From Prochlorococcus sp. AG-424-P23 (GTDB lineage Bacteria; Cyanobacteriota; Cyanobacteriia; PCC-6307; Cyanobiaceae), in assembly GCA_003210135.1 (NCBI GenBank), contig QCNK01000011.1:1-49247 (forward strand): 49,247 bases of DNA, given 5' to 3'. Below are positions 8,116-16,540 of this stretch, one piece after another; positions within the stretch are counted from its first letter, which is position 1; every line of letters starts with the position of its first letter. The notes under the pieces are model-generated. The model had not been told where the DNA came from, did no database searches, and worked only from the letters and a program-made list of their open reading frames with translations. Made by a program: the position numbers and the translations under genes.

Positions 8116-8500
8116 ATTTTTTTTTAAAAATAAGCTTTGTCAATTTTAAGTCTCTTCAATTTTTTCCTAAAATATAAAGATTGCTTTGATTCTGAGAAAA
8201 GTATAAAACGCTTTTCAATAATCATTAGGAGGTTCTATTTTTTAATGGATTTAAGGAAATAAGAAATTTGGAATGAGTTTCGAATGAAATTAATTTTCGC
8301 AGAACCCTACTAGTAAATTATTTTCTTTTGGCATATCTGGCATATCTAACAGCTTATCGGAAAGATTCATAATTAAAGATTTTCTGAAAGATATTTTTTT
8401 ATTTTTTATTAGAATTTGATATTTGTCTTGTGGTACTAATGTAAATCTTCTAAATCCTATTTTTTTAAATTAATATTGATTCCATTGAGATTTGACTTAT
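8116..8500. other. Spacer with orphan ribosome-binding site and startless frame
   Basis: No intact gene. AGGAGG at 8228-8233 precedes only a five-codon frame. On the minus strand (stop near 8298) about 58 codons are open, including RRFTLVPQDKYQILI and SDKLLDMPDMPKENN, but the frame has no ATG, GTG or TTG near its beginning. This may be a decayed gene. Confidence 0.35.
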
Positions 8501-10543
8501 TCACTCATCTATATTTTGTATATCTTTTATGAATTTAGAAATCTCAGGGGAGATAAAATCTCTTGCCCATTCATGCATAATATGCTGATGATCTTCATAA
8601 ATATCAATCCCATCTAAAGTAAAACTACATAAACTTTTAGGACAGACAATTTTATAAGTGTCAAAAAGATATATATTCTCATGAAAACGTGATAAATAAT
8701 TCAATTTTTCAAATAGATGATTATATAAACCTTTCTCTTTTTCAATAAAAAATTTACTTTGAATTTGGCAGTTTATTTTTGATAGAGAATTGAACCACTG
8801 TTTGTCAAAGGTAGAGCATCTTGGATTCCTATGTTGTTTTACCCATTCGGGAGTAGGAGTTTGAATAATGACTTTTGCACCTTTTTTTTGTAAAAATTGT
8901 GCAAGATTTACTACTGCCAAACCCCAACTATTGAAGGAATTTTCTTGTGAATCAAAAGAACCATCTTCATTGATAAATTTAAATTCTGAAGGCGGATATG
9001 CATAATATACTCCCCCAAAATGATATGGCATTCGCATCGCTAAAAAGACTATATCGCCTTCTTTTATTTGCCTGTAAAGTATTTTTTCTACAAATTTCAT
9101 ATCATCTAAACTCTTTAGATCACGCTCTTTATGTGACTTATGATATTTTCTAACTACGGGAAATGCAGTGGCACCTACTGAAAATAATTTCAAATTCATA
9201 CCTAGAGAATTTGCCGTTTTTTCTCCTGCAAGAGCTAAAGAATTTGCATGACTATCGCCAATTATCCATATAGTTTGTTGACTTTTATTATTAATGAAAT
9301 AACAGTATGTATTGTTAGATAGATTTTCTAGACATTTTTCACCTCGCTTAAAGGATGGCTTTGCAAGTTGAATTCTATTGCCAGTATATATTTTGCCTTT
9401 AAGAGGTTCTATAAGTGCAACTAGACCGCTTGAAAGCAAAACTATCACACCTCCTCCAAAAAGAATTGTTTTCCACCTTTTTTCAAACCAAGATTTCTTT
9501 CTTAAAGGTGCTTCAATCCATCGATAAGAACAAATTGCCAAACCAAATATTAAGACTAATTGAAAAGGTACTGACCACCAATGAATTCCTATTGTCCAAC
9601 GACTAATAGAGAGTACACCCCAGTGCCAAAGGTATAGTGAATAAGAGATCAACCCTATATAAACGACTTTGGGATTAGCGAAAAATTTGAATGCTAATTT
9701 ATTTTTTTTTAATGAAGCTATCAGAAGCAAGGTGAGAGCAACCACTGAAACAGTAGATACTACTGCCCAAGACATCGGCAAATACATTATTCCTATTACT
9801 AAAGACAATACAAAAATTGGGGATATCTTCTCAAAGAATTGTTCAATAGATCTTATTTTTTGTAATCCAATAAAGAGCAAACATCCTGATGCAATTTCCC
9901 AAAACCTTGTTGGCATAAGGAAATATGCCGCTGATTGATTAGATGGATAGAGATACAGAAATCCAATCAAAGATGCAATAGTTAACATCCCTACTATTAG
10001 AAATAAATTACGAGTACCATTTTTGCATTGGCGGCCAAATCCAGAAAACCAAATAAGAAGTGGAAATATGATATAAAATTGTTCTTCAACTCCAAGAGAC
10101 CAAGTATGCGTAAATACATTAAGTTGCGATGATTGGGCAAAGTAATCTGTTGTTTTGTCGAAGAGATAAAGATTTGATAGTCCAAACAAAGAAGTCAGAC
10201 CGGTCCATAAAGATTCATAAGGATTTGCTTGAAACAAGCAGATTAAAAAACTATTGATTAGAACAAAAAATGAAAGCGCAGGTACTAATCTCTTGATTCT
10301 TCGTTCGTAAAATCCACTAATAAAATCCCTGAAGTTTTCACTAGGTCTTTGATAAAGAGATGAAGTTATTACAAATCCTGAGATAACAAAAAACACATCT
10401 ACACCAAGGTAACCTCCAGGTAGAATGTCTTTGTTAAAGTGATTTATGATGACAGCGACTACAGCAAATGCTCGGAGACCATCAATTTCAGGACGGTAGC
10501 GATTACTTATAGATAGTTTATTTTTTTTGATATTGACGGACAT
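8501..10543 (-). CDS. OafA-like acyltransferase-3/SGNH fusion protein
   Basis: A 680-residue two-domain protein. Residues 1-365 are an acyltransferase-3 domain of about ten helices, with YRPEIDGLRAFAVVAVIINH (catalytic-type His), GYLGVDVFFVISGFVIT and SLGVEEQFYIIFPLL. The C-terminal part is an SGNH hydrolase-like domain, with IIGDSHANSLA as block I (nucleophile Ser), LAMRMPY in the middle and a terminal DHQH block. OafA-type enzymes move acetyl groups across the membrane onto O-antigen or exopolysaccharide sugars. The target sugar is unknown. It stands alone, flanked by spacers, which fits a surface-modifying accessory gene. Confidence 0.9.
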   Translation of the reverse strand: MSVNIKKNKLSISNRYRPEIDGLRAFAVVAVIINHFNKDILPGGYLGVDVFFVISGFVITSSLYQRPSENFRDFISGFYERRIKRLVPALSFFVLINSFLICLFQANPYESLWTGLTSLFGLSNLYLFDKTTDYFAQSSQLNVFTHTWSLGVEEQFYIIFPLLIWFSGFGRQCKNGTRNLFLIVGMLTIASLIGFLYLYPSNQSAAYFLMPTRFWEIASGCLLFIGLQKIRSIEQFFEKISPIFVLSLVIGIMYLPMSWAVVSTVSVVALTLLLIASLKKNKLAFKFFANPKVVYIGLISYSLYLWHWGVLSISRWTIGIHWWSVPFQLVLIFGLAICSYRWIEAPLRKKSWFEKRWKTILFGGGVIVLLSSGLVALIEPLKGKIYTGNRIQLAKPSFKRGEKCLENLSNNTYCYFINNKSQQTIWIIGDSHANSLALAGEKTANSLGMNLKLFSVGATAFPVVRKYHKSHKERDLKSLDDMKFVEKILYRQIKEGDIVFLAMRMPYHFGGVYYAYPPSEFKFINEDGSFDSQENSFNSWGLAVVNLAQFLQKKGAKVIIQTPTPEWVKQHRNPRCSTFDKQWFNSLSKINCQIQSKFFIEKEKGLYNHLFEKLNYLSRFHENIYLFDTYKIVCPKSLCSFTLDGIDIYEDHQHIMHEWARDFISPEISKFIKDIQNIDE

Positions 10544-10622
10544 TAAAACATGCCAATAATTTTACAAGTTTATTGGATAACCTCATAAATTCTCAATAGT
10601 TTGTGACTTTGTATCTCATTTT

Positions 10623-11207
10623 TTAAATCCTATCAATTCTTTTATAACCATACCAATCAGGATCATTAGTTTCTTCAATTAAATTATTCTCTTTAGTTAA
10701 TACTATTTCCCAATTATCTATTGAATGTATGAGTTTAGAATCATCACAACTAATTATCATTTCTAGAGAAGCAAGATCATCTTTATGCTTTTTTTTACAG
10801 CCAATCAGCCATTTAGATTTTGCTATATTTTTTGCCTCTAACTTAGTTGAAGCTATAACCAATCCAAACTCATGTTTTTCCTGCATAGAACTTGGACTAT
10901 AGCCTCCTATATTGACAAACCATAGATATTTTTTTGCCTTATTTTTTTTTTCTAATTGTTTTTTATCTATTTTATCTTTTTCAAAATTTCTTAAATTAAT
11001 CTTATAGCCATCTATATATCTTATTTTTTTATAGCTATCAATATGCAAACCTTTTGGAGATCCAAACCAATCCTTTCTTAAAGTATCGTATGTATCTTCA
11101 ATTTTAGATCCAACGACCCATCTAACATCATGAAGTTCAATATTAGCTTTTTTTGCTCTTCCCCCAAGTACTACTAAATAAATAAAAATATTTTCTAATT
11201 TTTTCAC
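10623..11207 (-). CDS. DUF1543 domain protein
   Basis: A 194-residue soluble protein with two DUF1543-like repeats. The first contains VVLGGRAKKANIELHDVRW and DTYDTLRKDWFGSPKGLHID; the second contains YLWFVNIGGYSPSSMQEKHE and FGLVIASTKLEAKNIAKSKW. The family is found in proteobacteria and cyanobacteria, and no biochemical role is established. It lies on the same strand as, and 79 bases upstream of, the acyltransferase gene, but nothing shows that the two are linked in function. Confidence 0.85.
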   Translation of the reverse strand: MKKLENIFIYLVVLGGRAKKANIELHDVRWVVGSKIEDTYDTLRKDWFGSPKGLHIDSYKKIRYIDGYKINLRNFEKDKIDKKQLEKKNKAKKYLWFVNIGGYSPSSMQEKHEFGLVIASTKLEAKNIAKSKWLIGCKKKHKDDLASLEMIISCDDSKLIHSIDNWEIVLTKENNLIEETNDPDWYGYKRIDRI

Positions 11208-11294
11208 TTTTAATAAATAAAGTTTATTATTTTGTATCTAATTAAAATTATAAAAATTTAGCTTTTAGATAATTTTACAAATTCAGAGATTCTG

Positions 11295-11438
11295 TTAATT
11301 AAACCAACCTTTTTTCTTTTCTTTAACTTTTGGTGAAGTCTGAATCTTAGGCTCTTCGTCTACTCTACCTTTGATAATCATTAAGGGAACTATTGCCCAT
11401 AGAGCTAAAAATAATATCCAGAATAGGTAAATGTTCAT
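11295..11438 (-). CDS. Small single-pass membrane protein, 47 aa
   Basis: An N-terminal hydrophobic helix (residues 1-23, FWILFLALWAIVPLMII) is followed by a charged Lys-rich tail ending KEKKKGWFN, probably cytoplasmic. No family recognised; it could associate with thylakoid or plasma membrane complexes. Confidence 0.5.
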   Translation of the reverse strand: MNIYLFWILFLALWAIVPLMIIKGRVDEEPKIQTSPKVKEKKKGWFN

Positions 11439-11777
11439 GCAATTAAAAATCAATAAAATCATAATAAAATTAATTAAATATGATTCGTCAGTTTCTTTTT
11501 AAAGTACTAATTTAGATGTATAATCAAATACTTATTTCTAATGAAAGCTGTATAAAATTTCTAATAAATTTTATACAAATGGTGAGATTGCCTTAAGAAA
11601 TTTTAAAAAGTAAAAATTAGAAATTTTATCCGGTAATTAAAATAATCGCACTCATCAAAACCACTGCTTTGCTTCAGGATTTGTAGAGTGCATATGTATA
11701 ATGGCACGATAAAATTTCATTCGTGAATCTTTTTAAACATACTTTTGCATATCTCAATTAAAAAATTTAATAGATAA

Positions 11778-11933
11778 ATGAAAAAATGTGATTTATGTTA
11801 TAAGCCAGGCAAAACTCATTACAGAGTTAAATCCATAATTCATACGAACTGGATTTTTTGTTGTAAAGAATGTTGGAATCTACTTTCTACACAAAGAAAT
11901 TATTCCTATGGAGGAACTAGAAAGTCAAAATAA
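11778..11933 (+). CDS. Zinc-ribbon-like microprotein, 51 aa
   Basis: Has CDLC at residues 4-7 and CCKEC at 28-32, separated by a His- and Lys-rich linker (KPGKTHYRVKSIIHTNWIF). Two CXXC-type knuckles about 20 residues apart fit a small zinc ribbon, possibly RNA- or DNA-binding. The tail is Arg/Lys-rich (TRKSK). Zinc binding is inferred. Confidence 0.55.
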   Translation: MKKCDLCYKPGKTHYRVKSIIHTNWIFCCKECWNLLSTQRNYSYGGTRKSK

Positions 11934-11964
11934 ATTAATTTTATTAGAAAAAATTTTTAAATTT

Positions 11965-12441
11965 CTAAAAAAAATCATTAATTTCTTTTTTTATAGATTT
12001 ATATTCTAAATTAATTTCTTTAATAAATTTATCTACTTCTTTTTTAGTATTCTTATATTCATTAATTTTTTGTTTGGTTTTCTCATAGAAAATGGATTCA
12101 AATTTTCCTGGATTTACCTCCTCAATCCAATATCCTGCTAAACAATACATTTGATTTGGAACAACAGTAATGATAAATAATTTTTTGGAATTTTTATATT
12201 GATCAATTATCTTATTAGCGAAAGTACCTTTAGTTTTGTTAGTCCCAAAAAGATTAATATCTTTTGCTAAAGACTTAAAATTCTTCGATAAATTCTTACT
12301 TTTTTCTAATGTATTTCTAGAAATTATTTTTTCTAGAGAATAACAATAATCGAAAAAATTAGTATTTTCTTTTTTTGAAGGATATATAGTTATGAGTGAA
12401 CTTAAAAGTAACAAAGAAGTTAAAAGAAATTTTTTTAACAT
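11965..12441 (-). CDS. Hypothetical exported protein, 158 aa
   Basis: The N-terminus (MLKKFLLTSLLLLSSLITIY) is a typical signal peptide, though no clear AXA cleavage site follows. The mature part is Lys- and Asn-rich, with a central hydrophobic strand (LFIITVVPNQMYCLAGYWIEE) containing the second of two cysteines and a long C-terminal charged helix, possibly a coiled coil. A periplasmic location is inferred. No recognised family. Confidence 0.6.
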   Translation of the reverse strand: MLKKFLLTSLLLLSSLITIYPSKKENTNFFDYCYSLEKIISRNTLEKSKNLSKNFKSLAKDINLFGTNKTKGTFANKIIDQYKNSKKLFIITVVPNQMYCLAGYWIEEVNPGKFESIFYEKTKQKINEYKNTKKEVDKFIKEINLEYKSIKKEINDFF

Positions 12442-12637
12442 TTATTTTAATTAGATTTATCATTTCATAAATATAAAAAGACAATTCTTAAATTACTATT
12501 AATTACCTTAATAAGATTCACATTAATTAAAATAATTTCTATTAATTTAGCTAAAACTATTTAAGAAAAATTTAAAAGTATTTCGGACCAATAAAATATT
12601 TATTAAATGCATAAAATTTATTTCTTATAATAAGATT

Positions 12638-13018
12638 ATGAAAAATTCTTTTTTAAAAAATAAAAGTATCAAATTTTTTTTAGATTTTTTTTCGAGAGTA
12701 TCAATTTCAGCAATATTTATCTCAGCTGTACCAAGCAAAATAAATGATTTCGAAAAAACAGTTGAATTTATTTCTTCAAAAGGTATTCCTGAACCAATAT
12801 CATCTGTCCTTCTAGTGGGAGCCATTATATGTCTTATCTTGGGTTCGGGGTTTTTTATATTTGGAGAAAATCAAAAAATTGGTTCTGTTTTTTTATTACT
12901 GTTTCTTATTCCTACAACAATAATTTTTCATATATTCCCTTTTCATCAAAGAGCAGTATTTATGAATCTAGGATTAATAGGGGGATTAATTATTGCTGGG
13001 ATAAGGGAACTAAAATAA
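12638..13018 (+). CDS. DoxX family membrane protein
   Basis: A 126-residue protein with four hydrophobic helices. The first (FSRVSISAIFISAVPSKIND) carries the DoxX-like pattern of an amphipathic entry and a small-residue turn, followed by VEFISSKGIPEP, which matches the family's loop. DoxX-type proteins are small membrane redox-associated proteins of varied roles; in cyanobacteria the role is unknown. It is transcribed away from its minus-strand neighbours and seems monocistronic. Confidence 0.75.
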   Translation: MKNSFLKNKSIKFFLDFFSRVSISAIFISAVPSKINDFEKTVEFISSKGIPEPISSVLLVGAIICLILGSGFFIFGENQKIGSVFLLLFLIPTTIIFHIFPFHQRAVFMNLGLIGGLIIAGIRELK

Positions 13019-13047
13019 ATAAATTAATTAAAGAAATTTGAATTTTT

Positions 13048-13242
13048 TTATTTTTTCTTTCTTAATTCTGGGAAGCAATTCGCAATATGAATTAATTCAT
13101 AAACCTCTTTGCTATCGTATTTTTTATTAGGAATTCCACTTCCTATCTCTATCCCTCTCTCTTTCATTTTCTTTAATATCAATTCTTGTCTTTGCATACT
13201 TGACATAGACTTAAATCTTTTAATTCTTTCTTTTTTATTCAT
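13048..13242 (-). CDS. Hypothetical basic protein, 64 aa
   Basis: A soluble Lys/Arg-rich product starting MNKKERIKRFKSMSSMQRQ and containing GIEIGSGIPNKKYDSKEVYE. The basic N-terminal helix could contact nucleic acid. Single cysteine near the C-terminus. Convergent with the DoxX gene. No family recognised. Confidence 0.55.
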   Translation of the reverse strand: MNKKERIKRFKSMSSMQRQELILKKMKERGIEIGSGIPNKKYDSKEVYELIHIANCFPELRKKK

Positions 13243-13285
13243 TAGATCTTAATTTGATTAAGCTTTTTTGTTAAGGATATATCAA

Positions 13286-13408
13286 TTAGCGATTCATTAA
13301 ATAAGTAAGAAAGCCAGTAAAAGTAAGTAATTTGAATCCAATAAAGAAAGGTAAATATTTTTTGACCTTTTTGCCAACTGGCAACAATTTGTTTAATGAA
13401 TTGATCAT
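13286..13408 (-). CDS. Possible 40-aa membrane peptide
   Basis: A basic N-terminus (NKLLPVGKKVKKYLP) is followed by a hydrophobic helix (FFIGFKLLTFTGFLTYL). Same strand as the 64-aa gene and 43 bases upstream of it. Supported only by composition. Confidence 0.35.
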   Translation of the reverse strand: MINSLNKLLPVGKKVKKYLPFFIGFKLLTFTGFLTYLMNR

Positions 13409-13981
13409 GATTTAACTTAAAATCTAATTTTTTCGAACATCCTAACGAATTTTTTTTTAAATTATTCTATTTCGATTTGGGATTAATCTTTATGGGATTA
13501 GCAAAGTTACTCGCCTTTTTATAGTGATAATTCTTTTTAGGTAGTTCTTTTGTGGTTTTAATTTATTTTTTTATAAAATAAATAGATCATAATAAAGAAT
13601 ACCCAGTAGCTATTTTTTTTGAAAAGAATTTGCTTCTTTTTACTTAAATCATTTGATTCTCAGGTAAAAATAAAAACTTTAGACAGACTAACTCCTATAT
13701 CTAAAGCTAATAAAGCTATTAGTAACTTACTCATTTTTTCGAACTCTCAACTATTTTTTTGTAAAGTTCTTCAGAAATAGGTTGCATAACATTTTAAAAA
13801 TTAAATTAAATATAAATTAGATATTTTAAAGTTAATTCTTCGTTACTAAATATACGAATACATGAATTTTTAAATAGGAAAAAAATATCTTCATAATAAG
13901 TTTTTCTTATAACGTATTAATTAATACTGAGTTAAAAAACTTCAATATATTTCCTAATTTTTAAAAAAGAAATTATAAATC
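13409..13981. other. AT-rich spacer, no convincing gene
   Basis: On the minus strand only two tiny overlapping frames appear: 18 codons from 13787 (MQPISEELYKKIVESSKK) and 24 codons of hydrophobic sequence (MSKLLIALLALDIGV) beginning at its stop in another frame. They could be the two halves of one frameshifted small gene, or chance. Confidence 0.3.
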
Positions 13982-14083
13982 TTATTTCAAATAAATAGAT
14001 CCTCTATAAGTAAGCTTTAGAACCTTTTCTTCTTGTTTTTTACAATATACGAATGACTTTCCATTGAAATACATGTTTACCAT
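13982..14083 (-). CDS. DUF4278-like microprotein, 33 aa
   Basis: Encodes MVNMYFNGKSFVYCKKQ and ends KLTYRGSIYLK. The LTYRGxxY pattern is the hallmark of cyanobacterial DUF4278 proteins, where it normally lies at the N-terminus; here it is at the C-terminus. The ATG follows a good ribosome-binding site (CAGGAG, 8 bases upstream) and a long structured leader. Function unknown. Confidence 0.5.
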   Translation of the reverse strand: MVNMYFNGKSFVYCKKQEEKVLKLTYRGSIYLK

Positions 14084-14170
14084 GATGCAGCTCCTGAACT
14101 TGCTCAAGTCCCCGTCCTATGGCTTGAGTCGTACTGCGGTCTATCAGATGGTAGATCGGACGATTATGTA
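14084..14170 (-). promoter_or_regulatory. Structured 5' leader of the 33-aa gene
   Basis: The region just before the start is much richer in GC than the flanking DNA. CTCAAG (14103-14108) pairs with CTTGAG (14123-14128) around a 14-base loop, and a second partial inverted repeat lies at about 14139-14157. A conserved cis-regulatory RNA is possible; no known riboswitch class was recognised. Confidence 0.35.
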
Positions 14171-14880
14171 GTATTCACTACAATCTATTTATAAAGTATT
14201 TATACTTAACTGTCAACAATTAATAGAAACTAAACTTCAATTTAAAATTAGATTCTGCTCTCAGAAACTCCCTAAAAAGAATATAGAACATATAACTACG
14301 AGTAACTCCCATAAAAACTGAAACAAATGCTAGAACTAAGCAAATAGGACAATGCAGGAGTCCCATTAGCTATTTTCCAATAAAAATTTTAATTCAGCCT
14401 CTGCATTGAGAATTTCAATTCTTCTCTTAACTAGTTTAAAAAATTTAATTATTTTTTTCAAAATCAACCTTCGTTAGGCATCAACAATAATATTATTTTA
14501 AGAATGAATATATCAATGAGCAAAAATACTGAATCCATTGATATAACTAAAGTTTTGTAACATGTATATACAAAGAACTGCGCCAACTTATGCGCAAATA
14601 CTCTTGGTTAATTAACCAATAAAGGCTAATTCAGAATCAAATATAATAATTGGTGATCTAGATAACTTGCAGAGCTATTATTCTTTTGCTGAAAAAAATA
14701 GAGTAGGCTAGAGTTTAATACTTCTCGAGGCTTTAGTCCACTTCCTAAAGCCTGAGAGTGCAAATTTTTCTTAACTAATATGCAACTAAGCTTTATAAGA
14801 TAAATATCTTGATTGCTTAATAAATGTATTCTGCATATTGATATTACAAAATTGATGAGTTCATTTAAATTAGTTACTAA
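14171..14880. other. Gene-poor spacer with palindrome and strong hairpin
   Basis: About 700 bases without a convincing gene. It holds a small GCGC hairpin (about 14580-14595), a perfect 16-bp palindrome TTGGTTAATTAACCAA (14604-14619) and a 9-bp GC-containing stem at 14728-14753. These suggest a non-coding RNA or regulatory sites. Confidence 0.4.
14728..14753 (+). ncRNA. Hairpin of a possible small RNA
   Basis: Perfect stem AGGCTTTAG (14728-14736) / CTAAAGCCT (14745-14753), extended outside by CTC/GAG with one bulge and followed 8 bases later by TTTTTCTT. Either the 3' end of an unannotated RNA or a stand-alone structure; the strand is uncertain. Confidence 0.35.
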
Positions 14881-15006
14881 ATGCTCGTGGAGAAAGCTTT
14901 AGTCAATTTCTTTTACTTTTTACTAATAAGATCAGCCGAATCTCATTATGGAGAATCATTTGTATCTTTAGAAGTTCCATCTAATTCAATCAAAAGTTTT
15001 TTTTAG
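14881..15006 (+). CDS. Possible 41-aa peptide
   Basis: Encodes MLVEKALVNFFYFLLIRSAE followed by a polar tail ending KSFF. One short hydrophobic helix. No ribosome-binding site seen; weakly supported. Confidence 0.25.
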   Translation: MLVEKALVNFFYFLLIRSAESHYGESFVSLEVPSNSIKSFF

Positions 15007-15141
15007 GTTTAATTATTTAAATTCATAGCTTTCTGAACATTGAATAACTAATTTGAATAAAGTTGGTTAATTATCTCTATTGCAAATAAAGATAAGGTTG
15101 TTAATCTTGCACTTAAAGAAGAAACTTAATTTCTTAAACTG

Positions 15142-15345
15142 ATGAAATTTGATCATTCAAACGAAGATGATGGCCTCATGTCAATAGAAGATTTAAGGGC
15201 TCTACGTCTTCAAAAAAAGAAAATTGAAAGTGATAAGAAAGCAAGGAAGTATATCCTGGATATAAATCAAAGATATAGAAAAATGAGTGCCCGCAAAAGT
15301 AATAACTTTTTAAGGAATATGAACCCTTTTAAAAAGGCCGCATAA
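15142..15345 (+). CDS. Hypothetical basic protein, 67 aa
   Basis: An acidic N-terminus (HSNEDDGLMSIEDLRALRLQ) is followed by a strongly basic helical region (KKKIESDKKARKYILDIN, then RYRKMSARKSNNFLRNMNP). No cysteines or membrane segment. The charge pattern suggests nucleic acid or ribosome contact, as inference only. Followed by a GC-rich terminator. Confidence 0.6.
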   Translation: MKFDHSNEDDGLMSIEDLRALRLQKKKIESDKKARKYILDINQRYRKMSARKSNNFLRNMNPFKKAA

Positions 15346-15430
15346 ATTGTTAATCTCTATTTTGTTAATTTTTTAACTTTGCAACTTTCAGAGTAAGATT
15401 TTAATGGTGTTTCTTTGGAAGAGTTTCACC

Positions 15431-15459
15431 AAGAGGGGTCAATTTTTGGCCCCTTCTTT
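15431..15459 (+). terminator. Rho-independent terminator
   Basis: AAGAGGGG (15431-15438) pairs with CCCCTTCTT (from about 15450) around an AT-rich loop. The tail is only weakly T-rich. It lies 86 bases after the 67-aa gene. Confidence 0.6.
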
Positions 15460-15694
15460 GCGGAGATATTTTTTTAATTGAAACTCGTTATAAAATAAAA
15501 ATAATACTTCCTATAAGGTAAAAGTGATGTAAATCTTTTGTTTAAAGTTTTTTATTACCACTTTATGAAAACTCTATATCTTCAATTAATGAATCTCATT
15601 ACAAAAGAAAAGCTTTAGCCAATGAACAATATCATATATCTAAATTTATAAACTTTTTTTCAACAATTATAAATTTTTTCATTTGCGATTTTTA

Positions 15695-15898
15695 ATGAGT
15701 TCACCTACAAGTTGGCAATTTTACAAAGAAGTTGAAACTAAAACTCTATGGGTCAATATTTGTACCCAAAATTTAGAAGGAGTAGCTATTTCGATCAATA
15801 AATGGTGGAAGACGAGATTTCCAGCATACAAAATCAGAATAGTTTCTAAAAAAGAATTTGAACAAGTAAAAATGCAAGCTAAGAAAAAGGAGCAATAA
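15695..15898 (+). CDS. Hypothetical protein, 67 aa
   Basis: A small soluble protein with SWQFYKEVETKTLWVNI, SINKWWKTRFPAYKIRIVSK and a Lys-rich C-terminus. It is rich in aromatic and basic residues. The ATG at 15695 is preferred over the TTG at 15683, which adds only MRFL. I do not recognise a named family. Confidence 0.6.
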   Translation: MSSPTSWQFYKEVETKTLWVNICTQNLEGVAISINKWWKTRFPAYKIRIVSKKEFEQVKMQAKKKEQ

Positions 15899-15979
15899 AA
15901 TTATTCTTTGGTAAATATTGATGCTGAATATTTAAATTTTGCAGCTATTATAAAATCAATAAATTAAGGAACAGAACAA

Positions 15980-16135
15980 ATGAACTCTGCATTTACAAAA
16001 GTCTCAAATTTGAAAGTTAACAGGGCTTCTAAAATAGCTATTACTCTCGCATCATCAACTTTCTTCTTATATGCCTTGGGTCAAGCACCAATTTTTAAAA
16101 ATATTCTTGCAGGTGCCTTCTCTTGCTCTGGCTAA
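15980..16135 (+). CDS. Small membrane protein, 51 aa
   Basis: A basic N-terminus (VSNLKVNRASK) precedes one hydrophobic helix (residues 19-35), then APIFKNILAGAFSCSG at the C-terminus. AAGGAACAG lies 8-15 bases before the ATG. The Cys near the C-terminus is its only one. It ends shortly before the repeated element at 16181 and a terminator. Confidence 0.55.
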   Translation: MNSAFTKVSNLKVNRASKIAITLASSTFFLYALGQAPIFKNILAGAFSCSG

Positions 16136-16180
16136 ATAAATACTGTTTTTTTAGAGAAGCTAAAAAGCTAAAATAGACTG

Positions 16181-16200
16181 TGATTGACAGTCGATCTAAA
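16181..16200 (+). repeat. Copy 1 of a 20-bp dispersed element
   Basis: TGATTGACAGTCGATCTAAA. Close copies lie at 22653 (1 mismatch) and 25014 (2 mismatches). This copy directly precedes a terminator hairpin, and its left part forms a small stem GACTGT/ACAGTC with the bases just upstream. Confidence 0.6.
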
Positions 16201-16203
16201 CTT

Positions 16204-16226
16204 AGAGGAATAAACCCCTCTTTTTT
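16204..16226 (+). terminator. Rho-independent terminator
   Basis: AGAGG (16204-16208) pairs with CCTCT (16217-16221), followed by six or more T residues. It ends the transcript of the 51-aa gene. Confidence 0.8.
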
Positions 16227-16286
16227 AATGATTAGTAGATTTATTTATGAAAAGATAATTACTCTTCTTATTTCTCTTTTCAGCTG

Positions 16287-16403
16287 ATGATTATTTCCCC
16301 GCACCTATTAATTGATGCTCTGATATTAAGCGCTGCCCTTACGATAACTTTGGTATTAAGAGCAAAAGGTAATGCTGCCAGAATAGAAAAAGAAAATAAA
16401 TGA
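16287..16403 (+). CDS. Membrane microprotein 1 of 3, 38 aa
   Basis: A hydrophobic helix at about residues 6-24 (LLIDALILSAALTITLVL), then a charged tail RAKGNAARIEKENK, so a single-pass protein with probably cytoplasmic C-terminus. It overlaps the next frame by 4 bases (ATGA). First of three stacked frames, each with one membrane helix. Confidence 0.55.
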   Translation: MIISPHLLIDALILSAALTITLVLRAKGNAARIEKENK

Positions 16404-16540
16404 TTACTAAAGAAGAAGAAAAAGAATTTAAAAAACCTCAATTATATAGATTTTGGAACTTTCTTATTTATGGAAGTTCAATAGCTATTGGAGTTTTCTT
16501 AGTTTATTTATATTCTGCTTATGTCTTTATAAATAAATGA
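16400..16540 (+). CDS. Membrane microprotein 2 of 3, 46 aa
   Basis: An acidic/basic N-terminus (MITKEEEKEFKKPQLYRFWN) is followed by a single hydrophobic helix (FLIYGSSIAIGVFLVYLY) and a short tail. Start and stop overlap both neighbours by 4 bases, indicating translational coupling. The layout resembles tiny subunits of thylakoid complexes but matches none I can name. Confidence 0.6.
   Translation: MITKEEEKEFKKPQLYRFWNFLIYGSSIAIGVFLVYLYSAYVFINK

Noticed and set aside
9415..9938. Plus-strand frames opposite the acyltransferase
   Set aside because: They lie fully within the antisense of a clear two-domain enzyme.
14084..14170. Known riboswitch or tmRNA in the structured leader
   Set aside because: No match to a class I know by motif; left as an unnamed structured leader.
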